Assembly: GCA_903893485.1 (NCBI GenBank)
Contig: CAITMK010000003.1
Coordinates: 16,483-80,482, forward strand
Length of the DNA: 64,000 nucleotides
Reading direction: 5' to 3'
Source of the DNA: Candidatus Magasanikiibacteriota bacterium
GTDB lineage: Bacteria; Patescibacteria; ABY1; Magasanikbacterales; 2-02-FULL-50-9b
Part shown: piece by piece, positions 45,121 to 52,637 of the stretch
Layout of the letters: every line of letters begins with the position of its first letter
How positions within the stretch are numbered: the first letter of the stretch is position 1
Notes under the pieces: model-generated
The model's database searches: none
What the model was told of the DNA's origin: nothing
The model's input: only the letters and a program-made list of their open reading frames with translations
Made by a program: the position numbers and the translations under genes

Positions 45121-45792
45121 ATGCGAAACGAGACCGCAATTGCCGCGGGGCTTATCTGTTGCAGTATCATAATTGGCGGCATTGCCATTATTAAGTTACA
45201 AAATTCTGATTCAGCCACGCCTCAGCAATTAACTAAATTGACCACTCCACCAATACGAATTACTGACCCTACACAAGGGCCAGAAAAGGCGCCGGTCACA
45301 ATTGTGGTGTATGCTGATTTTGCATGCGATAGCTGCGGCGGGCTTGCCACCGAACTTTCGAATCTACGCCATGAATCAGAAATTGGCAATAAGTTTCGGG
45401 TGATCTGGAAAGATTTTCCGATACACCAACAAACACTTCCAAAAAGTTTTGATCTACATATTGCAGCTCGATGCGCTGCAACCATGGGTAAATTTTGGGA
45501 ATTTCATGACGCGGTATTTGCCCATGCAAATCAACTTATTTTTGGAACCGATATTTTATCCGCGGTGGAACAAGAATCTGGCGTTTCTCCATCGCGCATT
45601 GCCGATTGCATGAAGTCATCCGCAATTACGGATTTAATTAATCAAAATATGGCTGATGGGCGAGCGCTTGGCATCACCGCACTCCCCACCTATTTTATCA
45701 ATGGCAACCGCAACGAAGGTGTCCTCCCTTACAATCAACTTCGTGGTATAATTCGGAGCGAAATCGCAACATATGATGCATCGCATCCGTAA
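45121..45792 (+). CDS. DsbA-family disulfide oxidoreductase, membrane-anchored
   Basis: 223 residues. An N-terminal membrane segment (about 7-25) is followed by a thioredoxin-4 domain with CDSC at 69-72 (VVYADFACDSCGGLATELS), a helical insert with HIAARCAATMGKFWEFHDAV, and the cis-Pro loop GITALPTYFINGN. It introduces disulfides into exported proteins and would be reoxidised by the VKOR at 21014. Downstream genes 45773 and 48118 encode very Cys-rich exported proteins, its likely clients. The end overlaps the next start by 20 nt. Confidence 0.92.
   Translation: MRNETAIAAGLICCSIIIGGIAIIKLQNSDSATPQQLTKLTTPPIRITDPTQGPEKAPVTIVVYADFACDSCGGLATELSNLRHESEIGNKFRVIWKDFPIHQQTLPKSFDLHIAARCAATMGKFWEFHDAVFAHANQLIFGTDILSAVEQESGVSPSRIADCMKSSAITDLINQNMADGRALGITALPTYFINGNRNEGVLPYNQLRGIIRSEIATYDASHP
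45744..45752 (+). promoter_or_regulatory. Extended -10 promoter inside the DsbA-like gene
   Basis: TGG-TATAAT, 20 nt before the ATG at 45773. Confidence 0.45.
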
Positions 45793-48115
45793 TTTTTTCA
45801 TTGCAAGTTTTTTTGTAATCAGCACTTTTTTAGTGCCGGCTTCGGCGCACGCACTTGATAATTTTTTAGACTGCACCAACCTAACAAATAATTGCAACAA
45901 CCGCAGCGGCTGCGTTCAAAATCATATTGGCACGAATCCTGATACGGGATATAGCACGGTCGTCAATAATGTTTTAACCAGTATGTGTATCCCCTACTAC
46001 ACATACGATCTTTGTGGTACCGATAGTTATTCGAAAGCTCATATTACGATGGGGACTGTTGATTCTGGAAATTGTCAACAAAAAGGCGAATATTGCGCAC
46101 TCGTAAGTTCTACAAAATACAAGGATCATTTTGCTGCTTTTTGTGTAAATGATCAGATGATTCCAAAAGCACTAAATTCAAACAACATTTGTACAACATC
46201 AGCAAATTGTAATGTTAACCAGCAATGTGTTTTTGTATCAACGGTTAATCTCAGTACTGGCATTATTAACGGTAAGGACTCAAGTTTCTCATTCCAGAAT
46301 GATTTGAACCCACTATTTACCGCTACTCGTTGCATGGATACCAATCTTTTGCCACCAGAACTTGTTGACCCAAAACTTGGTGGCACTTGTGGCACAAACT
46401 CAAGCTGCACTGATTCACAAATTTGTGTTCAAAATACATTCGATCCAGAACACTATCCGCAAGTTTGTGTTGATAAAACAGCTGCCGCCATTACCACGAA
46501 CTGCGACAAAGCTCACGTTGCAAGTCAATGCAACACCGGGACACAAACAAATCATGTTTGCATGCAAATTGTATCGGATCTAAAAAATCCATATCAATGT
46601 GTCGATGTAACCACGCTCCCCGGCGGCCCTACGGCACCAACCGTAAAGGTCTGCGATACTGATGCTGATTGCAAAGGTATTGGATCTTCCGCAGATGGCA
46701 CCGCAGGATATTGTTTATATAATCCCGCTACGAAAAAAAATCAGTGCATGCCAAATTCGGTTGTGTACACCGATGCTGCGGCAACAGCCAGCTGTAAAAT
46801 TCCAGGCACCAGCGGTTGTGAGGCTGGCGATCCAACTTCGATTTGCACCTATCGACCATCCGCAACATTGGCTTTCATGTGCATTAAAGGTAATTCGCTG
46901 GGAAGTGGCGCGGGCATGGCTGCATATGTTCCTCCACCACAACTAGCTACTGCGCAAGATACTAACACCCGCCCCGCACCCGTACTCGAAATTAACATTC
47001 CTGATCTTTCGTTTACCGATAAGCTCGTTGGTCACGCCGCGCCCGGTGGACAAATTTTCGATGTGAATTATCTGGCAACATATATTAATGCCGTGTACAA
47101 ATACGGTATCGGACTTTGTGTTTTAGTTGCCACGATCATGCTCATGTATTCTGGTTTTCTATACATGACCGCTGGTGGAAATTCAAAGGCCGCAACCGAA
47201 GCAACTACTGGCGCCAAAAATGCAGTCGCAGGACTTATCATTCTTTTTTGTGCGTACATTTTCTTATACACAATCAATCCCAACTTAACGCAGCTAAAAT
47301 CAATTAGTATTTTTGCGCAACAAACGGATCCTTACGAGTTAAAGGACGATGGTGAATCCACACCAACCCTCACCGAAGGCCAAACAAATAGTATTACCAC
47401 GCAAACAGGTCCCTTTACCCCAATCGATTCTAAAAGTCCGTTGATCGAACAGCTCATCGGCGCGCTACCCGATAGTATCGAGGCGTGCTCGCCTGCTGCG
47501 GCAGATTATGCCGCGACTAAATTAACTGCATTGGGCATTTGTGTCCGCGACAAAAACTGTGCAAATACCGCATCAGCGTTCATGAACTATATAAAATGCA
47601 CAAAAGTTTTTGAAGGAAGTGCGCGTTATCTTCCTGCCGTGCTTAGTAAATCTGGATGGACAACAATATTGATTCAAAAAGGTCAAGAACAAAACTTACC
47701 GCTTGGTGTTCTTTGGATGAATGATGGTCACGTTGGAGTTTCGCTTGGCAATGGAAAAGGACAATTCGATTCCGGTAATGGGCAACATGCACTCAATGAA
47801 ATAAATAAAATAACCGGTGGTAACTGTGCGAAATTGAATCACAAAGTCGCCAACGTTGACGATTGTAATTCGTGCGCAAAAATCCAAGCAAAAAAACCAA
47901 TCGCCGACGTGGATGTGCAATCGTGGTACAAAAATCCAACCGTTACCCCTATTACCGAAAAATATTCATGGAAGCTCATCATGGTCCCTCCAAAATACGC
48001 TCAATCAACCGTGCCGCGTGGTCCTTGCAGCGTAGCGGGAATCAACATTAAAGATGGGGTTGAGTCCACACTCTGCAATGCGCTTACCAATACGTGGCCC
48101 CCAGCAAAATCTTAA
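45773..48115 (+). CDS. Cys-rich exported protein with VirB2/TrbC-like membrane hairpin and putative peptidase domain
   Basis: 780 residues; starts at tandem ATGs (45773, 45776). A signal peptide ends at about residue 27 (PASAHALDN). Residues 28-385 contain many Cys modules (CTTSANCNVNQQCVFVS, CGTNSSCTDSQICVQNT). A hairpin of two membrane helices (about 435-455 and 480-505) in IFDVNYLATYINAVYKYGIG...NPNLTQLKSI resembles VirB2/TrbC pilins. The C-terminal 270 residues have a Cys-...-GHVGVSL arrangement that could be a CHAP/NlpC-like amidase. That last point is inference. It is paralogous to the next gene. Confidence 0.75.
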   Translation: MMHRIRNFFIASFFVISTFLVPASAHALDNFLDCTNLTNNCNNRSGCVQNHIGTNPDTGYSTVVNNVLTSMCIPYYTYDLCGTDSYSKAHITMGTVDSGNCQQKGEYCALVSSTKYKDHFAAFCVNDQMIPKALNSNNICTTSANCNVNQQCVFVSTVNLSTGIINGKDSSFSFQNDLNPLFTATRCMDTNLLPPELVDPKLGGTCGTNSSCTDSQICVQNTFDPEHYPQVCVDKTAAAITTNCDKAHVASQCNTGTQTNHVCMQIVSDLKNPYQCVDVTTLPGGPTAPTVKVCDTDADCKGIGSSADGTAGYCLYNPATKKNQCMPNSVVYTDAAATASCKIPGTSGCEAGDPTSICTYRPSATLAFMCIKGNSLGSGAGMAAYVPPPQLATAQDTNTRPAPVLEINIPDLSFTDKLVGHAAPGGQIFDVNYLATYINAVYKYGIGLCVLVATIMLMYSGFLYMTAGGNSKAATEATTGAKNAVAGLIILFCAYIFLYTINPNLTQLKSISIFAQQTDPYELKDDGESTPTLTEGQTNSITTQTGPFTPIDSKSPLIEQLIGALPDSIEACSPAAADYAATKLTALGICVRDKNCANTASAFMNYIKCTKVFEGSARYLPAVLSKSGWTTILIQKGQEQNLPLGVLWMNDGHVGVSLGNGKGQFDSGNGQHALNEINKITGGNCAKLNHKVANVDDCNSCAKIQAKKPIADVDVQSWYKNPTVTPITEKYSWKLIMVPPKYAQSTVPRGPCSVAGINIKDGVESTLCNALTNTWPPAKS

Positions 48116-48117
48116 CT

Positions 48118-50289
48118 ATGAGATTTCGCTTTCGTCTTTATCTCATTTCAAGTTTATTATTTTTGAGTGCCTTTGCCGCGCCATCTTCTGCGCATGCACT
48201 CGGCAATGATGTTCTTCAAAATTGCGCATCCGTAACCGGCTGTGATTCGAATTTAACCTGCGTCCAGAAAAATAATGTAAGCGGATTTAATATTCAACCG
48301 CTGGATAATATTTGCATGCCGGAGCCGGCTTACGCCAATTGCGGTCTAAAAAATGAGGGCCTACAAATTAAAGGTAAATGCGAACTTGGGAGTTTTGAAT
48401 GTGCCGTAATCAGCTCCCTCAAACGCACAAACGCGTACGTTGATTCATGTGTTTCAAAATCAAAATTGCCTCAGATGGGCGTTTTAGATCAAACCGATTG
48501 CTCTGATTCCACTGACTGTAATGTTGGAGAGCAGTGCGTTCTGGTTTCCCTGCCAAATGATACCGGGACCAATACCACGTTTGGCACCCACCGCTGTATT
48601 TCGATTTTAGATTTACCAACAAAAATTGTGGATGATGCCGGATCGTGTTTTGCAAAAAAGAAATGCGATCCCGGTCTTGTTTGTGTACGCCACATCGATG
48701 ACAAGACCGTTGATAATCCGTTTGTCTGCCAAAAAAATACCGACGTTAAGCCCGCGCCAACTTGCATCGATAAAACGACCATTGGCACAGATTGTGTTAT
48801 TGATGGCACTCCAGGCACTTGCTTGGATATTTTTATTGGCACGTCAAAACCAGTTGTGCAATGTGTTCGTAAAGATACGCTTATCGGCGGCGTCAATGCG
48901 CCAAGTTCACAAGTTTGCACCAACGATAACGATTGCAGCTCCGTAACCGGATTTCCTTATTGCGTCACCAACCCAGCTACGGGGAAAAATCAATGTTTTG
49001 GCCAGGATCAAATTTATACTGCAATGACTAATCCTGCTGATGCAAAATGTACTACCGGTTCTCCAAGCGCCTCGTGTGCATGTACCGCAAATAAAATAAC
49101 TGGCTGCGCGGGTAATGCTGGCGGATCTGTCTGTTCAACACATTTGGGCGGCTCTGGTGGATTTATTTGTATCCATAATCAAGCGCTCAGTGCGGGTACA
49201 ACAACCGTTGGATACACCCCTGCAGCCACGCCCCAAGACAGTAATACTCGCCCCGCGCCAGTACTTGAAGTCGCAATTCCAACGGTAAATTTTTCAGATG
49301 CGCTTACCGGGACATCAACCACCGGTGGTCAAATTTTTAATGTAGATTATTTAGCGACCTACATAAATGGTGCATATAAATATGGCATCGGTGTAGGAGT
49401 ACTTTTTGCAACACTTTTGCTCATGTACGCGGGCTTTTCTTACATGACCGCTTTTGGAAATGCAAAACAAGTTAGCACCGCAACCGATAATGCAAGAAAT
49501 GCAATCATGGGGCTTGCACTATTATTTTCTGCATACACGATTCTATATATAATCGATCCAAATATAACGCAGCTCAAATCAATACAAATTTTCTCACCAT
49601 CAACCGAAGTATTTGATATTGGTACTGCAAATTTTGTCGATGAAAATTCTACACCACAATCAACTCCGCCATCAGTATCTTCGAGCCCAAGTGCATTTGA
49701 TGATATTTTTAAAAAATATGCACAATGTTCCGGTATCAACTGGGAACTTATGAAGGCAATTGCGAAACATGAATCTGGCCTCAACCCAAATATTCCAAAT
49801 GGAAGCGGAAGCAGCTGTATCGGACTTTTTCAAGCGAAAGCTGGAAAAGATAATGCATTCTGCAAAGCAGTTTTAAAACCCGTACACCTCGATGTTAAAT
49901 GCGATGTACCTGGCCTTACTGATCCAGATCTTAATACCGCATTTGCAACAGAAATTTTTAAAGTATCAGTTCCCGCTATAAATAAAAGGTGTCCGGATGC
50001 GACATTCGGTGATAAAGTTTTTTTGTTATATTTTGCAAATGGTAACGGGCCAAGTGGCATGAACACTGCAATTACAGCCTACCACTGTAATCCCGTGAGC
50101 AACCCATCAACATGGCCTGATCCAGATACCCGGTGGCCTGCTGGAACAGCTCACGGACTCGGTGGCGTAAAAGTTTATCATGGTGCAACAAAAGCCTACA
50201 ATTATGATATTGTTAATGTGATTTCTGCTCTAGGCGTAACACAATTCAGCGGTCCAATGAATGCATCTGTCTGCCCAACGCACCACTAG
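48118..50289 (+). CDS. Cys-rich exported protein with VirB2/TrbC-like hairpin and lytic transglycosylase domain
   Basis: 723 residues from the ATG at 48118 (MRFRFRLYLISSLLFLSAFA), right after the previous stop. Signal peptide ends SSAHALGN. Cys modules (DCSDSTDCNVGEQCVLVS, CFAKKKCDPGLVC, CTNDNDCSSVTGFPYC) run to about residue 370. The membrane hairpin IFNVDYLATYINGAYKYGIG...DPNITQLKSI is near 405-490. From about 535 an SLT-type domain has KAIAKHESGLNP with the catalytic Glu, CIGLFQAKAGKDN and a late FANGNGPSGMN. VirB1-type transglycosylases open the wall for T4SS assembly; here the enzyme is in one chain with a VirB2-like hairpin. Confidence 0.82.
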   Translation: MRFRFRLYLISSLLFLSAFAAPSSAHALGNDVLQNCASVTGCDSNLTCVQKNNVSGFNIQPLDNICMPEPAYANCGLKNEGLQIKGKCELGSFECAVISSLKRTNAYVDSCVSKSKLPQMGVLDQTDCSDSTDCNVGEQCVLVSLPNDTGTNTTFGTHRCISILDLPTKIVDDAGSCFAKKKCDPGLVCVRHIDDKTVDNPFVCQKNTDVKPAPTCIDKTTIGTDCVIDGTPGTCLDIFIGTSKPVVQCVRKDTLIGGVNAPSSQVCTNDNDCSSVTGFPYCVTNPATGKNQCFGQDQIYTAMTNPADAKCTTGSPSASCACTANKITGCAGNAGGSVCSTHLGGSGGFICIHNQALSAGTTTVGYTPAATPQDSNTRPAPVLEVAIPTVNFSDALTGTSTTGGQIFNVDYLATYINGAYKYGIGVGVLFATLLLMYAGFSYMTAFGNAKQVSTATDNARNAIMGLALLFSAYTILYIIDPNITQLKSIQIFSPSTEVFDIGTANFVDENSTPQSTPPSVSSSPSAFDDIFKKYAQCSGINWELMKAIAKHESGLNPNIPNGSGSSCIGLFQAKAGKDNAFCKAVLKPVHLDVKCDVPGLTDPDLNTAFATEIFKVSVPAINKRCPDATFGDKVFLLYFANGNGPSGMNTAITAYHCNPVSNPSTWPDPDTRWPAGTAHGLGGVKVYHGATKAYNYDIVNVISALGVTQFSGPMNASVCPTHH

Positions 50290-50290
50290 C

Positions 50291-50319
50291 TTGCTGAAAA
50301 TTCAAACCTGCGCTAAGGT
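50291..50319 (+). promoter_or_regulatory. Putative radA promoter
   Basis: TTGCTG (50291-50296), 17-bp spacer, TAAGGT (50314-50319), 9 nt before the ATG. Confidence 0.45.
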
Positions 50320-50328
50320 GATACCACT

Positions 50329-51663
50329 ATGTTTGTTTGTACGGAATGCAAATCTCGCTCGCAAAAGTGGTCTGGAAAATGTTTGAATTGCAGCGCGTGG
50401 AGTAGTTTGGTCGAGGCGCCGGACGAAAAAAAGAAAAAAGGCTTGGGTGGTGGCGGCAGTGCCGCGCCACTCGTTGCGCTTCAAGATATTTCTGCGTCGG
50501 CGCCAGCCCACGCACGTTTGTCCACTAAAATTGCATCAGTCGATGAAGTTTTAGGCGGTGGCATTGTGCCCGGATCATTGGTTTTGCTTGCGGGCGAGCC
50601 AGGCATTGGTAAATCAACAATTGTCATGCAAATCGCAATCGCGGCGCGCGGCGCACTCTATGTTTCCGGCGAAGAATCCGCGGATCAAGTTTCCCTGCGC
50701 ATGAAACGCTTGGCCGGCCCAGGCGGTAAAGCTGATATCAAATTTATTGGCACCACGGATTTTGAAGAAGTCTATAACGCCATCAAAACGCATCGGCCAA
50801 CGCTTGCGATTGTGGATTCGGTGCAAACCATGCGCCATCCAGATGTACCAAGCGAGCCGGGCAACGTGGCGCAAATCCGCGCGGTAGCAAATGCACTCAT
50901 GGATTTGGCAAATCAAACTGGCGTGCCAATTATTTTAATCGGCCACGTTACCAAAGACGGTTCGGTGGCGGGCCCAAAAACTTTGGAGCATTTGGTGGAT
51001 GTGGTTATCGCGCTCGAAGGTGAACGATCCGATCGTTTGCGCTTTATGCGTTGTTTTAAAAATCGTTTTGGTCCAACCGATGAGGTTGCGGTTTTGGAGA
51101 TGCTAGAAAATGGGTTGCAGCCCGTTGCAGATCCGTCTGGATTGTTACTGCAGGAACGTTCCCTGCCAGTTCCTGGCACCGTGGTGACGTGCCTCATGGA
51201 TGGTAACCGCCCGATCTTGGTTGAAATTCAAGCGCTTACCACGCGCACCACGTTTGGTTTTCCGCAGCGCCGCGCCGTTGGTGTGGACACGGGCCGTTTG
51301 CAGATTTTATTGGCCGTGCTTGGCCGCCGCATGGGTTTGCCGGTTGATCAGTTCGACGTGTTTGTAAATGTTGTTGGCGGATTATCTGCCGATGAGCCCG
51401 CCGCAGATTTAGCAATTTGCATGGCCATTGCATCTGCGCTTGCGGACAAAACAATTCCACAAACCGTTATTGCGTTTGGCGAAGTTGGCCTATCCGGCGA
51501 AATCCGCCGCGTGAAAAATATGGATAAGCGGCTAAAAGAAGCGGAACGCCAAGGATTTAAATTTGCGCTCGTACCAGCTGCCAAAAATTTTCCAACAACA
51601 AAAACTTTAAAACTAACGCCGATTGCTGATATTAAATCGGTCCTCGAAAAAATTGAAAAATAA
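50329..51663 (+). CDS. radA: DNA repair protein RadA
   Basis: 444 residues. N-terminal zinc finger with Cys4, Cys7, Cys18 and Cys21 (CTECKSRSQKWSGKCLNC), RecA-like core with Walker A GEPGIGKST (89-97), the RadA motif KNRFGPTDEV and a C-terminal Lon-protease-like domain lacking catalytic activity (DEPAADLAICMAIASAL). It drives branch migration in recombination. RecG, another branch migration enzyme, is 1 kb away on the opposite strand. Monocistronic. Confidence 0.96.
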   Translation: MFVCTECKSRSQKWSGKCLNCSAWSSLVEAPDEKKKKGLGGGGSAAPLVALQDISASAPAHARLSTKIASVDEVLGGGIVPGSLVLLAGEPGIGKSTIVMQIAIAARGALYVSGEESADQVSLRMKRLAGPGGKADIKFIGTTDFEEVYNAIKTHRPTLAIVDSVQTMRHPDVPSEPGNVAQIRAVANALMDLANQTGVPIILIGHVTKDGSVAGPKTLEHLVDVVIALEGERSDRLRFMRCFKNRFGPTDEVAVLEMLENGLQPVADPSGLLLQERSLPVPGTVVTCLMDGNRPILVEIQALTTRTTFGFPQRRAVGVDTGRLQILLAVLGRRMGLPVDQFDVFVNVVGGLSADEPAADLAICMAIASALADKTIPQTVIAFGEVGLSGEIRRVKNMDKRLKEAERQGFKFALVPAAKNFPTTKTLKLTPIADIKSVLEKIEK

Positions 51664-51664
51664 A

Positions 51665-52093
51665 TTATTTCAGCGTAATTAAAACTGCACCAACAACCAT
51701 TATCACTGCCCCCACCCCAGTTTTCCAATTAAATGTTTCGCCTAAAAATAACGCGGCCAAGACAACCACAAAAATCAAACTCATGCGATCAATTGTTGAA
51801 ACTTTAATAGCGCTACCTGTTTTGAGCGCCAAAAAATAGCAGAGCCAAGAAAGTGCGCCCGCAAGACCTGATAAAAATAAAAATAACCATTCCCGACCCG
51901 CAAAGCTTCCCCACTTTACATTACGAAATGTACCAAATGCGATTGCAGCAACCAATAAAACGCCGGACATGATAAACGAGCGTACTGTTGCAGCAAGCGT
52001 CGAACTCATTCCTTGAATTCCAATTTTTCCAAAAATCGCCACGAGCGCGGCAAATACTGCGGAACCGAAAGAAAATAGTAACCAGGTTGGCAT
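51665..52093 (-). CDS. EamA/DMT-type small membrane protein
   Basis: 142 residues from the ATG at 52093; five hydrophobic helices. MPTWLLFSFGSAVFAALVAI to FLGETFNWKTGVGAVIMVVG is the single EamA-domain pattern, half the size of the usual ten-helix transporters, so it probably dimerises. The substrate is unknown. Start chosen from a minus-strand -10 8 nt upstream; the longer frame to 52207 would run through the promoter of the next, divergent gene. It ends right at the radA end, convergent with it. Confidence 0.8.
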   Translation of the reverse strand: MPTWLLFSFGSAVFAALVAIFGKIGIQGMSSTLAATVRSFIMSGVLLVAAIAFGTFRNVKWGSFAGREWLFLFLSGLAGALSWLCYFLALKTGSAIKVSTIDRMSLIFVVVLAALFLGETFNWKTGVGAVIMVVGAVLITLK

Positions 52094-52101
52094 ATGGCAA
52101 T

Positions 52102-52110
52102 AGTATAGCA
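52102..52110 (-). promoter_or_regulatory. Extended -10 promoter of the EamA-type gene
   Basis: Minus-strand TGC-TATACT, 8 nt before the ATG at 52093; a leaderless message is predicted. Confidence 0.55.
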
Positions 52111-52115
52111 TCCTG

Positions 52116-52144
52116 TTGACATTCAGGCATCGTAGTGATATATA
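52116..52144 (+). promoter_or_regulatory. Promoter of the 52187 gene
   Basis: TTGACA (52116-52121), 17-bp spacer, TATATA (52139-52144), 42 nt before the ATG. Confidence 0.65.
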
Positions 52145-52186
52145 TCTTATACACAATTCTGTGTCATTTGCCACCGGGAGGCGGTC

Positions 52187-52570
52187 ATGCCGCAAATTCA
52201 GATTCACAATTGCCCTTACGATTGGCGGCTTAGCGACAGCGATGCGCTTCCGTCACATCGCGGCCTCAAACGCAAACTGGCAGCCGCGCTGCGCGAAGCG
52301 GTCCTCACCTCGGTGATTCCCGGAATCTCCGAGGCAAAATCTGTCTCGGTCTCTGAGACCAGCTATGCAATGCTCGAAGATGACACCACGCTCATCATCA
52401 AGGTCGTTGACCTGTTCGACCACCCAGAGAGAACGATCGTGGTAAAAACGCGGCTTGCTGAAGCGCTCTTGAAAGCAGCGGCCGATATCATGAGGGGGTA
52501 CACGATTGAAGTCATCATCGATGTGCCGCTGAACCTGCAAAACAGCACCTTCCGCAAGCTGAGCAGATAG
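52187..52570 (+). CDS. Small hypothetical protein, high GC, tautomerase-like pattern
   Basis: 127 residues, beginning MPQIQIHNC. A Pro after Met, an early strand, then a two-fold beta-alpha pattern (LKRKLAAALREAVLTSV and VKTRLAEALLKAAADIM, each before a strand such as YTIEVIIDVP) resemble tautomerase-superfamily proteins of CHMI type, which use Pro1. This is pattern recognition only. The start is supported by GGGAGG five bases upstream. Own promoter, Shine-Dalgarno and terminator; GC-rich. Confidence 0.7.
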   Translation: MPQIQIHNCPYDWRLSDSDALPSHRGLKRKLAAALREAVLTSVIPGISEAKSVSVSETSYAMLEDDTTLIIKVVDLFDHPERTIVVKTRLAEALLKAAADIMRGYTIEVIIDVPLNLQNSTFRKLSR

Positions 52571-52593
52571 CGCAAAGACAAGTGCGTCAATCG

Positions 52594-52634
52594 CCCGAGC
52601 CACTCGCATACGCAGTGGCTCGGGGCGGTTTTTT
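52594..52634 (+). terminator. Terminator after the 52187 gene
   Basis: Perfect 11-bp stem CCCGAGCCACT/AGTGGCTCGGG (52594-52604 with 52614-52624), a short spacer and six T. Confidence 0.88.
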
Positions 52635-52637
52635 ATT

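Noticed and set aside
8894..52570. Contig chimera or contamination as the source of the high-GC genes
   Set aside because: They are interleaved singly with native genes over 44 kb, each in clean intergenic positions, which a mis-join would not give; read-level proof is still unavailable here.
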